From positions 1 through 33,993 of the forward strand of contig CAKZVF010000224.1 in the NCBI GenBank assembly GCA_937921995.1: a DNA stretch of 33,993 bases, read 5' to 3'. Within the stretch, counting starts at the first letter, position 1; the number at the start of each line of letters is the position of its first letter. The notes beneath the pieces are model-generated. The model made no database searches. It saw only the letters and a list, made by a program, of their open reading frames with translations, and was not told the DNA's origin. Below, piece by piece: positions 1-9,677 of this stretch. Source of the DNA: an uncultured Pirellulaceae bacterium (GTDB lineage Bacteria > Planctomycetota > Planctomycetia > Pirellulales > Pirellulaceae). The translations under genes were made by a program, and so were the position numbers.

Positions 1-1
1 A

Positions 2-604
2 CTCGGTGAAGACATCGCGATCCTGGAAGTCCCACCCTTCCACTACGAAGTCCTCATCCCCGACTTCACCCGGCGCCAATTGCAATTGAAGCTTGATCAT
101 GAAATCGAACTGCACACGATCGACTACATTGACGGCAACGTGCAAAAAGGCGGACGCATGACGCCGCGATTGATTGGATTCAACAGCCTGGTCGAACGCG
201 AATTCTTTGAGATGTTCTGTTCGGTGGACGGTGTTGGTGTGAAGAAAGCGCTGCGTGCGATGGTGCGTCCGGTTCCCGACGTCGCTCGCGCGATCGAAAG
301 CCAAGACGTGAATACGCTGAAGACTTTGCCGGGTGTCGGGGCCGCAACGGCCGAACGGATTGTAGCGAAACTGCGTCGTAAGATGGCCAAATTCGCGCTA
401 ATGATCCCCGTGCTCGAAGGAGAATCCGACAGCGCGTCCGCCGAACGAAGCTTGGCCGAGGAGGTTTGCCAAATTCTGATTTCATTGGGGCACGCAGAGG
501 CCGAAGCGCGCGACATGGTTCAGGGCGCGATTGAGAGCGGTAAAAAATTCAAAGACGTCGAATCTTTGTTGCAGATGGTCTACGACCAAAAAAACGAAAG
601 TTGA
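2..604 (+). CDS. ruvA: Holliday junction branch migration protein RuvA (5' end cut off by the window)
   Basis: RuvA binds the four-way Holliday junction as a tetramer and loads the RuvB motor in recombination and repair. The open frame runs in from the left edge at base 2 and gives 200 residues. Bacterial RuvA is about 200 residues, so roughly a dozen N-terminal residues are probably missing; the TTG at base 80 is unlikely to be the true start because clear domain I sequence ([14 protein letters not shown]) lies before it. The core shows [13 protein letters not shown] followed by two helix-hairpin-helix motifs, [10 protein letters not shown] and [13 protein letters not shown], which bind junction DNA. 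After an acidic and Ser-rich linker comes the domain III helix bundle ([20 protein letters not shown]) that contacts RuvB. No ruvB follows; the next gene is an unrelated sensor 260 bases downstream. Identification is firm. Confidence 0.93.
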   Translation, partial: LGEDIAILEVPPFHYEVLIPDFTRRQLQLKLDHEIELHTIDYIDGNVQKGGRMTPRLIGFNSLVEREFFEMFCSVDGVGVKKALRAMVRPVPDVARAIESQDVNTLKTLPGVGAATAERIVAKLRRKMAKFALMIPVLEGESDSASAERSLAEEVCQILISLGHAEAEARDMVQGAIESGKKFKDVESLLQMVYDQKNES

Positions 605-863
605 ATTTGCTATCGCCCGATGCCACTGATAGATAGCCGGGATTAGATCAACAAACTGTCGCGCTCCAATCGCGTTTGCACGTTCATCAACGCGCACGAC
701 CCGAACGACCGACAGTCTCGTAGCGTCCGTTAAGGTCAACCAAATGGGGTTGTGCGATGTCATCGACAGCGCGGCTGCGGTGGAGGATTCATCTTGACCA
801 CCGGCTACCTTTTTTGGTCCTTAATCAACATCGGTTCTGCCGCTGGCAGTACGCAACATCGCT
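605..863. other. Intergenic region between ruvA and the CHASE2 sensor gene
   Basis: These 259 bases contain no convincing gene. A TTGACC hexamer at 794-799 lies upstream of an AT-rich stretch (TTAATC at 821-826), but the spacing is too long for a normal -35/-10 pair, so it is at most a weak promoter candidate for the sensor gene. A 6-base inverted pair GCTATC/GATAGC just after ruvA has a long loop and no T tract, so it is not called a terminator. Confidence 0.3.
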
Positions 864-3638
864 ATGAAGCTGGCACAATTTCGACGCAGTGACTTCGGCT
901 TGATTGCCGTGCTGTGCATTTTTTCGACGCTGGCTGTGTTCTACAGCCTGAACTGGTTTCGTTGGACAGACGACCTGATGCGCGATGCTTGCCTCTGGCT
1001 GACGCCTTCTTCTCAACAAGAAGACCAGATTCTACTGGTGTATGCGCCTCCCAAAATTCTCGAGTCCGCGTCGCCGGCGCTGATTTCTTTGATTGATTCA
1101 ATCCAACAACAATCGCCCAAGAAAATTGCGATCCAAGCGACCGGTTCGGTCAGAGATTTTAGCCGGCTGAATCAAGTCTCCGGTGCATCCGCGTTGACCC
1201 TCGGATTTCCGTTGGACAGATTGCTGGCCTCTGGATCGGCGACCACCCGAAACACGTTCAGGATCGGCTTCGTTGATCTCCACCACCGGGGACAATCGAT
1301 TTATCGCAATGGAATTGTCTCGACCGAACAAGCAGATTCGAAGCTACGTTCCTTCGAATTTGAAATCGCCAAAAGCGTCTCCCCGCTATCGGAGAACCTC
1401 CCTTCGGATTCCTATGGTATTCGTTATGCGGGAGGCCCTAACACGCTGCCTCATATCGACTCCAAATCGCTGCTCAAGGGGAACCTGATACGAGAACTGA
1501 TCCAAGACAAAATCGTCATCATTGGCCCAAAGCTCTCTCGCCGCTTCCACATGCTGACGCCAACGACAACGGGGGAGTCCCGAATGAGTCGCTTGGAGAT
1601 TCGAGGCAACATGGTAGCCAGTCTGGTCAATGAGAACTACGCGACCCAGATGCCACCGTTTGCCGCGCTGGTCTTGCTTGGGCTGGCCGCGATGATCTTC
1701 TTCCAAGTCGCGCGTCAAATTGCGAAACGTTGGCTGCCATCTTTGATGTTCGCCCACGTGATTCTTGCCCTGGGCCTGATGACCGCTTGTTACTGGTTGA
1801 CAAGCGTTTGGTTACCGGGGACGGCGCTGTTGCTGGCGGGAATCGGATCTACCATCGTGGCGACGATGCAACGTTTTTCAAAACTGGAGGATTATGTTCA
1901 GTTTTGGAAAATACGATCGACTGTCCGCGAAGCCCACGTGAAACCTCGATTCGAGGTCGACACATGGCAAGCCATCGGTGACGTGGCTTACCAGATGTTC
2001 CAACCCACACGTGTGGTGATGATGGAACTGCTTCCAGGTGAAACGCATCTTAGACGCGTTCATTCGATCGGCTGTGACTATTCGCAGATCTATGAAAAGC
2101 GGCTGGATTACAAACGTTCGCCCTATTGGGATGCGATTCAAAACAAGCAACCTTTTCAAAGTCCTAGCCGAGGATTTTTCACTTCCAATCCGGGTGTCAA
2201 AGAAGTTGAATACATGCTGCCGCTGGTGCATGGGATGAGAATATACGGCGTCATTGCGATTGCGATTGAAGCGGTAACGCTTGAAAAATGGAACGACTTT
2301 GATTCGTTTCTTTCCCGTTTTTGCGTGGAGATAACACAGTTGATCGCTGGCAGCCAACAGGCCATGCATGAAAGTTCACGGCGGCTGGAATTGATCGACC
2401 GCTGCTGTACGCTTCCCGAAGAACGTTCATTCGTCGACGTTCAAGCCAACAGTCAGCTTCAGGACGATCTGATCGAACGCGTCGACATCGCATTCGATTG
2501 TTCGGAATCTGCGATGGCTACCTTTGACATTTACGGGCGCATCATCCGCCGGAACTCCAACCTCAACCGGCTGCTGCAAAAAACAGAACTCTCTGGTTCG
2601 GGTTCTACCTGTGTCGACATCATCTCAGCCCTCAGTGGCCAGTCGCTCAATAGCGCACGACGAACATTTCGCGAAGCGATCCTTCATCAAAAAAGCGGAA
2701 AGCACCTCGTCGCGCCCTCGTTGAGCGAATCGCCAATGATGATGTACGTCAAACCGATGAAGCTTCAAGAAGACGAAGCACGCACTTCCATCGAAACGCA
2801 TGGCCTATTGTTGGAGGTCGTCGACGGACGAGTTTTCGAAGAGATTCGACAATGGAATCACCAGCTTTCCACTGCACTTGTCCCCGAAGCTCTCGAAAAA
2901 GCTTCCGACCTCGAAACCAAAACCTCCTTATTGAAAGATCCCGAAATCGAGAACAAGGCGCTCAACGATCTATTTGGATCCGTGGGAGACACCGTGTCAG
3001 AAATTGTCTCCGTGCTGCAAAGCTGCCGCGACTTGTCCAGTCGCCAGGTGACCGAATCGCCTGAGAACTTTTTTTTGATTGATGTACTATCGGTTTGGCG
3101 ATCCGTAAGAGACTGCTTCGAGGAGGAATTGGCGCAGCGATCAATCACGATACGCGAGGACGAATCGGTCAGCGGCGAAATCAAAGCGTTTGCTAACCCG
3201 ATTCTGCTGGACCGCGCGTTCAGCGAGATACTCCTGTTTTTATTGAGTAATGCGTTTGATGAAAGTGAAATTCAGTTCCAAGTCTTTGCGCAAGTGGACG
3301 GTTTTGAAGTACGGTTCACCAATCAAGGCGGTGGTACTCCCGTCGACACACTCCGCAAGTCACTCGACCAAGAAGCCAGCGCAGCCACCAAACGAAGAAC
3401 TAAAAACTACCTTAATCTTGACACGGCTCAGATTGATCAACTTCAACAAATTGATGCTTGGGTTGGTCCCTGGAATGGCGGTTTCCGCGTTCAAAACCTG
3501 CCGCACTGTGTCACCGTGTCCTTGACCCTATCAAACCTGTGTACCCCGCCAAAAAGTTCCGCACAGAATTCAGTCGCAGAGGACGCGACCACTGTCAGCA
3601 GCAGTGACGCTCCGTTTAACTCGTCAACCCAGCAATAA
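864..3638 (+). CDS. CHASE2-domain membrane sensor with degenerate histidine-kinase-like ATPase domain
   Basis: The 924-residue protein has the CHASE2 layout: one N-terminal membrane helix (about residues 10-31), a periplasmic domain to about 262, then three closely spaced membrane helices (about 264-335). The CHASE2 signature is clear near residues 183-235 (YGIRYAGGPNTLPHIDS, then IQDKIVIIGPKL and a TPTTTG loop). The cytoplasmic part contains a GAF-like region (about 350-500), a PAS-like segment (about 540-610) and a C-terminal region resembling a GHKL ATPase. That ATPase keeps an N-box-like LLSNAFDES (N796) and a G1-like NQGGGTP (820-826), but the G1 aspartate is replaced by Asn, no GLGL box is seen, and I find no phospho-acceptor histidine box. 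It may therefore bind ligand or nucleotide without being an active kinase. The stop lies 11 bases before the PgsC-fusion start, which implies co-transcription and a sensing role in polymer production. In-frame stop TAA at 822 supports the ATG start. Confidence 0.75.
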   Translation: MKLAQFRRSDFGLIAVLCIFSTLAVFYSLNWFRWTDDLMRDACLWLTPSSQQEDQILLVYAPPKILESASPALISLIDSIQQQSPKKIAIQATGSVRDFSRLNQVSGASALTLGFPLDRLLASGSATTRNTFRIGFVDLHHRGQSIYRNGIVSTEQADSKLRSFEFEIAKSVSPLSENLPSDSYGIRYAGGPNTLPHIDSKSLLKGNLIRELIQDKIVIIGPKLSRRFHMLTPTTTGESRMSRLEIRGNMVASLVNENYATQMPPFAALVLLGLAAMIFFQVARQIAKRWLPSLMFAHVILALGLMTACYWLTSVWLPGTALLLAGIGSTIVATMQRFSKLEDYVQFWKIRSTVREAHVKPRFEVDTWQAIGDVAYQMFQPTRVVMMELLPGETHLRRVHSIGCDYSQIYEKRLDYKRSPYWDAIQNKQPFQSPSRGFFTSNPGVKEVEYMLPLVHGMRIYGVIAIAIEAVTLEKWNDFDSFLSRFCVEITQLIAGSQQAMHESSRRLELIDRCCTLPEERSFVDVQANSQLQDDLIERVDIAFDCSESAMATFDIYGRIIRRNSNLNRLLQKTELSGSGSTCVDIISALSGQSLNSARRTFREAILHQKSGKHLVAPSLSESPMMMYVKPMKLQEDEARTSIETHGLLLEVVDGRVFEEIRQWNHQLSTALVPEALEKASDLETKTSLLKDPEIENKALNDLFGSVGDTVSEIVSVLQSCRDLSSRQVTESPENFFLIDVLSVWRSVRDCFEEELAQRSITIREDESVSGEIKAFANPILLDRAFSEILLFLLSNAFDESEIQFQVFAQVDGFEVRFTNQGGGTPVDTLRKSLDQEASAATKRRTKNYLNLDTAQIDQLQQIDAWVGPWNGGFRVQNLPHCVTVSLTLSNLCTPPKSSAQNSVAEDATTVSSSDAPFNSSTQQ

Positions 3639-3649
3639 AGGCCCGGTTG

Positions 3650-6600
3650 ATGTTCGATTTTTTCCCCCTTCCGGTCTTCCCCATCGACTCCGCGTCGGTA
3701 ACGCTCACCACCACCGTATGGATCGGGGTTGTCGTTGCCGTTTTCTTCAACCTTAAACTGGGCTGGAACCTCTCAGCCTTGGTGGTCCCAGGTTATTTGG
3801 TGCCACTGTTGCTTTCACGCCCAACCACAGCCAGCGTGATCGTCCTCGAAGCAGTCGTGACGTATTTTTTATCGCGTCTTCTTTCTGATTCGCTAAAAAG
3901 CATGTCATGGTGGAGTAGTTTCTTTGGTCGCGATCGTTTCTTTGTCATCGTGGTGGTCAGCGTCATTGTGCGCGCCTCGTTTGATGGCTGGTTACTGCCA
4001 GGAATTGGGAAGTACATTGTCACCGAAATCGGGTGGAGTTTCGATTATCGCAACGAACTTCAAAGTTTCGGACTGATTATCGTCGCGCTGATCGCAAACT
4101 ACTTCTGGAAGCCAGGGCTTGTTCGTGGTTTCATGCCATTCATGACGACCATCGGAGTGACCTACTTCATCATTTACGTTTTTCTCGGTTCTTTGACCAA
4201 CCTGAATCTCTCGAACTTCAACTTGATGTACGAAGACATCTCTTCATCACTGTTGGCCAGTCCAAAATCTTACATCATCTTGGTTTGCACCGCCTATTTG
4301 GCATCCTGGATCAACCTAAAATACGCTTGGGATTTCAATGGAATTCTAATCCCCGCACTATTGAGCATGATGCTTCATGTCCCAATGAAAATTATCGCTT
4401 CGTGCGCCGAATGCATGCTTATTTATTTCCTCGGCAACCTCCTACTAAGCACGCCGTGGCTGCGGAATATCGGAATGCAAGGGGGAAGGAAGTTGCTATT
4501 TTTCTTCACCGTTTGTTTTGGCGTGAGACTGTTTTACGCCCACACCATTCCCTTGTTCTCCGGCAATGCACAAGTCACCGATGTTTTTGGATTGGGATAC
4601 TTGCTGTCAACCTTGATGGCCGTCAAAGCACACGACAAACAACTGATGGTTCGCATGCTCAAAGGCACGCTTCAAGTTTCGGTCGTCGGTGGTATCGCCG
4701 GCAGCCTGATTGGGTTCGCTCTTTTTTCTTGGTCAGGCTACCTTTTAAATAATTCGATTGCGGCCGCTACGTCTCATACTTTAATCGCCGCCCCAGTGGT
4801 GGTGCGCTCAAATAAACCAATCAACCAACTGATTCGGCAGAGCAAACCACTGCTTTACGAAAAGAAAGAAGCCGGTAGCTACCAGCCTCCATCCTACGCC
4901 GAACTTTCGATGTTCCGGTCAGCATTGCGAGATCTCAAACGGTTGCCCGACACGATCAATCACGATGCGATCGAACTTATCTGCAAAAAACTGGCTGCGG
5001 TGAACTATTCGTTAACTATCTCCTCAGACGACATTCTGTTCCTATCAGAACGTCAACCGACACATGGCTGGGGAATGTACGCCATCGACGTTGGCCATCC
5101 CGAAGGCATTTGCTTCGAAGTGCCAACGCCGTTGGATGAATGGGGCACATTCGAATCAGGATTGTCCTTGATGCATCAAATCCCTTGCTATGGACTGGCC
5201 ATCGCCGGGGCTGGGCAAAACACCAACATCGATGGCACCTCCGACGTGACGGCTTACAACGCAACGATGTTCGCCGAATTCCATAAAGTGTTTGGGGCTC
5301 AACAGACCGTACAGATTCGCGCGATGACCCAATCGTTGTGGCGGAAGATGAACCAAAGTGAACTACAAAAAGGATCCGAGCCTCCTTCGCAACTGTACGT
5401 CGTATCAGGGTTGCCCCAAGCGATGCCGTTGAAAGAATTAAAGGATATCATTGGCCAATTCAGTGTGAATTGGTCTGAGTCACCTGTCAGAAGCAAGATC
5501 AGCAAGTCGAACCAGTACGCGGAACTTCTACTATCAAAGGGCGCTCGCCGCCGATTGTTGGTGATGTCATTGGCCCAACCGCCTTCAAGATCGCTCGCGG
5601 AAAGCCAACGAACCGATCCTTTAGAAACGGAACCGAACCAAACCGAAGCTCATTCAGATCGTGCTGTAAATAGTGTTGCCGACAGTATCAATGCGAACGA
5701 TCTTGCCATCGTACGCCAGCCCCTTTCGGATTTTTTGAGGACGGTCAAAGAGAACATCTGCAAACAGAATTCGAATCAGTTCCTGCCTGCGAAAATGGAA
5801 GAAATGCTGTTCATGGACAACGAAGTTGTCAGCCCGCTGATAGAACTCGTTGGAGAAACACAATCTGACACTTCGTTCGCGTCCAACGCCAACAAACTCC
5901 CCCGTTGGCTGAACAAGCATAAAAAGGAAAAGATACGTGCGATTCGTACCGCGGCGCAGATCGTTGGCTACGACGTTTCTCTGATTTTAGACACCGAAAA
6001 TGGTGATCAATATTTCGCGCTCAGCGAAACTTCGAAGCAAAAAAAAGGCTGGGGAACTTTCATCTTCCGCCCTTCATTGATGGAAGACCTGGCGATTGAG
6101 ATTCCCAGACCCTTGTTCGAGAGCCGATCGTTCGATTTCGGAGTTAGCCTATTTCAGCGGCCCCGCGCATCGGCCCTGTTGGTCGCCGGAGCCCATCCAC
6201 GCGCCAACGATGATGGTTCGGCAGATATTTCCAAAGCCGCCAATCGCCGAAATCTGTTCAACTTGGTCCGCCAAGTACTATTTCGAAAACTTGGCGACCG
6301 CCCCTACATGCTTTGCCAAGCACGCGCGATCCAAGCACCAGTCGATTCTGATATTGTGTTGGCGTCCGACGAAGGGGAAACAAGTTTCCAGCAGCTGTCG
6401 CCTTTGAAGAAGTGGTTTACACAAAAGCTGATTGATGACGAATTTTCAATCGGATTCGTCGATGGCTCCCCCAACACCGCCGGCTACGAGTTGGGCATTC
6501 TGATGAAGGCTGCCGCCATTCAAGTTTCCAAGAACAAGGAGGTCATCAGTCTTTGGCTCTCCCCTGCCCTGAGAACGAAATATCGCGAACAAAACGAATA

Positions 6601-7015
6601 CAGCACGCTGATCGCGCAGATGAACGCCGCCAATATTGAAGTGACGATTGGGAGTCTATCCGAACATATCGCCGCCCACACCAAACAACATTGGGGCCCG
6701 GTCAGCGCGCGTTCACTCCGGCAATCACAGACCCATCTGCGCGCCGCGTGCTGCAGTTACGTTAGCAATTTCGACATCATCAAACTCATCAATCTCAAAG
6801 AACAGTTTTCATCGTGGACATTCAATTGTGTTTTAGATGAAAGCTCCGGACAAACCTTCTTGGTCATACAAACGCCTCAGCAAAAATTAGCCGCCGTTGC
6901 GAATCTGACGGGCTACATCGGAACGGAGACGTTTTACGCAAAAGACTTTGGTAGTGAAAACCTTCGCAAGTTCATCAACTCGCACAAACTCTGGCTGGAA
7001 AAGGGGACGCCATGA
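3650..7015 (+). CDS. Tandem PgsC/CapC poly-gamma-glutamate synthesis membrane protein fused to a large soluble domain
   Basis: PgsC is the small (about 150 residues) membrane partner of the amide ligase PgsB in poly-gamma-glutamate synthesis. Here residues 20-180 match a full PgsC: LGWNLSALVVPGYL, then FFGRDRFFVIVVVSVIVRA, then FGLIIVALIANYFWKPGLV. A second full copy follows at about 205-365 (YAWDFNGILIPALL, FGLGYLLSTLMAVKAHD). So the membrane part is a head-to-tail PgsC duplication with about ten helices. The remaining 740 residues are soluble and contain two related units, about 440-595 and 765-1000, centred on GWG, then an IPRP- or VPTP-type motif, then AGA. These resemble the secreted protein at 9678 but have lost its histidine and glutamate (T493 and R820 stand at the histidine position). 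A TTG three bases upstream is an alternative start; AAAGG precedes the ATG. The gene overlaps the next by 4 bases (ATGA), so the two are translationally coupled. Confidence 0.85.
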   Translation: MFDFFPLPVFPIDSASVTLTTTVWIGVVVAVFFNLKLGWNLSALVVPGYLVPLLLSRPTTASVIVLEAVVTYFLSRLLSDSLKSMSWWSSFFGRDRFFVIVVVSVIVRASFDGWLLPGIGKYIVTEIGWSFDYRNELQSFGLIIVALIANYFWKPGLVRGFMPFMTTIGVTYFIIYVFLGSLTNLNLSNFNLMYEDISSSLLASPKSYIILVCTAYLASWINLKYAWDFNGILIPALLSMMLHVPMKIIASCAECMLIYFLGNLLLSTPWLRNIGMQGGRKLLFFFTVCFGVRLFYAHTIPLFSGNAQVTDVFGLGYLLSTLMAVKAHDKQLMVRMLKGTLQVSVVGGIAGSLIGFALFSWSGYLLNNSIAAATSHTLIAAPVVVRSNKPINQLIRQSKPLLYEKKEAGSYQPPSYAELSMFRSALRDLKRLPDTINHDAIELICKKLAAVNYSLTISSDDILFLSERQPTHGWGMYAIDVGHPEGICFEVPTPLDEWGTFESGLSLMHQIPCYGLAIAGAGQNTNIDGTSDVTAYNATMFAEFHKVFGAQQTVQIRAMTQSLWRKMNQSELQKGSEPPSQLYVVSGLPQAMPLKELKDIIGQFSVNWSESPVRSKISKSNQYAELLLSKGARRRLLVMSLAQPPSRSLAESQRTDPLETEPNQTEAHSDRAVNSVADSINANDLAIVRQPLSDFLRTVKENICKQNSNQFLPAKMEEMLFMDNEVVSPLIELVGETQSDTSFASNANKLPRWLNKHKKEKIRAIRTAAQIVGYDVSLILDTENGDQYFALSETSKQKKGWGTFIFRPSLMEDLAIEIPRPLFESRSFDFGVSLFQRPRASALLVAGAHPRANDDGSADISKAANRRNLFNLVRQVLFRKLGDRPYMLCQARAIQAPVDSDIVLASDEGETSFQQLSPLKKWFTQKLIDDEFSIGFVDGSPNTAGYELGILMKAAAIQVSKNKEVISLWLSPALRTKYREQNEYSTLIAQMNAANIEVTIGSLSEHIAAHTKQHWGPVSARSLRQSQTHLRAACCSYVSNFDIIKLINLKEQFSSWTFNCVLDESSGQTFLVIQTPQQKLAAVANLTGYIGTETFYAKDFGSENLRKFINSHKLWLEKGTP

Positions 7016-9594
7016 GATATCGCGATTACTTCTGGATTCTACTTCCTTTTGCACTTCTTTTGTGTGGTTACTGTACTGGCCTTTTACAAAGCATCGGTTT
7101 TAATCCCACCGCTGAAGAAATTGATCGCGACGACGCCAAACGCGTCAGCACCGTGTTATTGAGCCGTCGGGATTGGACAGAGTTTCATCTTTCGCCCGAT
7201 GCGCGTAGCATTCGCGTGATGACCAACGGCGCACTCAACACAACCGAATTGCCCAAGAGAAACCAGTCCGACCCCCGCACCGGTTGGCGATACAGCATCG
7301 AATATCAGCTGCTTGATGCCGATGGAGAATTGATAAACCAGCACACTTACGAATCGCGCACACGAGTTCGACAACTGGTTGATAAAGACGAAGGCACCCT
7401 CATCAATCCGTTGATGTTTGGAAAAACCAACCGCGTTGCAACCCAAACACGATTTATTCAAATCCCAATTGACCCCTCTGATTTGGCACCGGCGATTCTC
7501 CGAATTCGCGCAGCAGATTCAGACCCGCAGATATCAGAAATCGTCGCGCGCGTGCGGACAAAACACGAGCGTCCTCACTTCGACAAGCCATCGACGTGGC
7601 GGCAAATCCGTTTAGCTAACCGTCGAAAGATGGCCAAATATTTCGTCTTCGACCAAAAGTTTTTGACGCCCTCCGAACGTGCCAGCCTGCTCAGATGGCA
7701 ATGGCTACCTGCTCCCACGTTGAACGAAACCACATTAAGACACCTCTACTTTATCGGCGAAATTGACGACCAAGAAGTCGCCGAAAATCTCCCAACAAGC
7801 GCCAATGCGCTCTCAGCCAGTCGAAGAATCACGCTCCCGTTACCAGAAAGACAGGGCAAATTCGGATTGTCGATCAAACGCACCGAAGGCTCCAGTTCCA
7901 ATCCGATCTATATTACCGTGCGATTCTTTCCCAGTGATCAAAGCAATAGCACGGTCTGGGAAAGAACGCTTCATGAATCGACGCAAGAATATACCTTCAC
8001 CGTCAGCGGTGGGCTGGTTGAATTTGAATCAACCCACGATGCCAAATGGTCTGCAACGTGGACACATGATCAACCCGACGCGCCTTCGGTCAAGATCCAC
8101 GATACGGAGGTAGCCTTTGGTCAATCTGTCGACATCACCTCAAAAACAGGTAACCTCCGCGTCTACCTAACCGATGATGTTCCTGTCAGTTTCCACGTTT
8201 CGCACTACAAAGACCGACCGACTCCGTTTCGCATTTCGTGCCGGTTAGCGTTTGGAGAGGTTTTTGCTTCGGATGAGGTTCAGGCTAGATCCCGCAGCAG
8301 CGATGGATCCTATGTCGGCATGGATGAACTAAAGTTCCTTCATTGGGCTTGGCTCAACGACGAAGATCAAATCATCGAAAGTGGCAAACTCTCCATCAAA
8401 CCCGAGATCTCAAACTATGACCAGCTTTGGAGCGGAGGCGAGGCTCATTTAGTCTCTGAATTTAAGCGATTTTACTTTTCGATTCCTCCCGAGGCAAAAA
8501 GAATTCTCTTTAAATCGGACACGGTCCCGTTTCTGATTAACGCATCGGTGCGCCCCAGTCACCTTCCGGTTGTGACAAGACTTCCTGAAGACCATCACCC
8601 ATTCGAGCGTCAGTTCAAACCGCATAGAAAGTGGTACAACCTGCAACCTGATCAGAATCTCCAACTGATCTCCAATAACCGATCCTTTGTCTTGAGTACG
8701 CAGACCCGTCCGCGCGATACCGAAGACGAAGAACTTGTCGGGCCGCGTGAATTTTTATTCCGCCGCTATGAACCGGCCGGTCAGTGGATTGGCCGGCAAC
8801 TGCTTGCTCCTGCGGTGATGGAAAATGTGATCACCAAGGCCAATCGCAGTTCTTCTTTTCACGAGATGAACAACGGACAAGCCTACGAAGTCCAAGACTA
8901 CGGTTTAGGTGGTCCCCCTGACTACCGTCTGATTTACGTCGCTCCCGCCGCCATCGAAAGCACATTGATTGTCAAACAAGATGGAAGAATCGTTCAGCGC
9001 GAACGATTAAACTCCTCACGCGGAAGCGTGCGATTGAAGCTCGACCCGTTCAACGACGCCTCAACCCTTACATTCCAAGGCCCGCCTGAGATTCGCATGT
9101 TCCTCAGTGGCGGAAAGGTTGCGAACGCCAAACGCTACTTGAAACGTACGGCATCAAAACTGGAGGATGGGAAACTGGAATTCGAGCACGTGAAGACCAC
9201 GCCTCTGGATGAGGTTTTGACGCTGCTGATTTACCGGAAATCTTCAGGGCAACAGCGCTGCCAATTCAGCGTCAAGATCGAAGCCGAAGACCCGATCCAA
9301 ATGCAGAAATCGGGCCCCGTGGAGAGTCTGACTTCCTTGCATCAAATTTACGATCTCAAATCCAGCCCCCAAACACAAAACGCTCTTTTGATCGGCACCG
9401 ACGCGGAACTGGACGTCGAGCACCGTTGCTTTATACGACTTGGCCCTGATCTTCCACCGGGAAAATACACGATCAAAACAGAACGTGTCGACCAACAAGA
9501 AGGAGGCTTCGTTTTGCTCTACCAATCGATTCCAATGGATGAAGTCCAATCCATTCACGCCGATCAATTTCAATCACCACCTGCAAATCAGTAA
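7012..9594 (+). CDS. Large membrane-anchored probable periplasmic protein, family not recognised
   Basis: I do not recognise the family. The 860-residue protein begins with one strongly hydrophobic segment at about residues 6-28 (FWILLPFALLLCGYC). No lipobox with +2 logic or signal-peptidase site is obvious, so it is probably anchored in the inner membrane with the rest in the periplasm. The remainder has alternating polar and hydrophobic residues typical of beta-rich modules, with no enzyme motif that I can name. It shares the ATGA overlap with the PgsC fusion and has a good ribosome site (AAGGGGA, 5 bases before the ATG), so the two proteins are very likely made in step. By context it could be the periplasmic adaptor between the inner-membrane synthase and the outer-membrane protein encoded at 10924, or a polymer-binding factor. 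It does not look like PgsA/CapA: I see no metallophosphatase motifs. Confidence 0.7.
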   Translation: MRYRDYFWILLPFALLLCGYCTGLLQSIGFNPTAEEIDRDDAKRVSTVLLSRRDWTEFHLSPDARSIRVMTNGALNTTELPKRNQSDPRTGWRYSIEYQLLDADGELINQHTYESRTRVRQLVDKDEGTLINPLMFGKTNRVATQTRFIQIPIDPSDLAPAILRIRAADSDPQISEIVARVRTKHERPHFDKPSTWRQIRLANRRKMAKYFVFDQKFLTPSERASLLRWQWLPAPTLNETTLRHLYFIGEIDDQEVAENLPTSANALSASRRITLPLPERQGKFGLSIKRTEGSSSNPIYITVRFFPSDQSNSTVWERTLHESTQEYTFTVSGGLVEFESTHDAKWSATWTHDQPDAPSVKIHDTEVAFGQSVDITSKTGNLRVYLTDDVPVSFHVSHYKDRPTPFRISCRLAFGEVFASDEVQARSRSSDGSYVGMDELKFLHWAWLNDEDQIIESGKLSIKPEISNYDQLWSGGEAHLVSEFKRFYFSIPPEAKRILFKSDTVPFLINASVRPSHLPVVTRLPEDHHPFERQFKPHRKWYNLQPDQNLQLISNNRSFVLSTQTRPRDTEDEELVGPREFLFRRYEPAGQWIGRQLLAPAVMENVITKANRSSSFHEMNNGQAYEVQDYGLGGPPDYRLIYVAPAAIESTLIVKQDGRIVQRERLNSSRGSVRLKLDPFNDASTLTFQGPPEIRMFLSGGKVANAKRYLKRTASKLEDGKLEFEHVKTTPLDEVLTLLIYRKSSGQQRCQFSVKIEAEDPIQMQKSGPVESLTSLHQIYDLKSSPQTQNALLIGTDAELDVEHRCFIRLGPDLPPGKYTIKTERVDQQEGGFVLLYQSIPMDEVQSIHADQFQSPPANQ

Positions 9595-9677
9595 CACGTT
9601 GCGACCTTCAAAATCAATTGATGGTAATTCTTATCCCGAGTGCCAAGAGCGTATCGTATCGCAGAAGTAGACTGACC

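Noticed and set aside
80-604. RuvA starting at the TTG at base 80
   Set aside because: RuvA domain I sequence continues upstream of this codon to the window edge, so the true start lies outside the window.
4033-4752. Plus-strand open frame of 239 residues inside the PgsC fusion
   Set aside because: It is an alternative frame of the second PgsC copy; its Arg/His-rich translation has no membrane character or domain.
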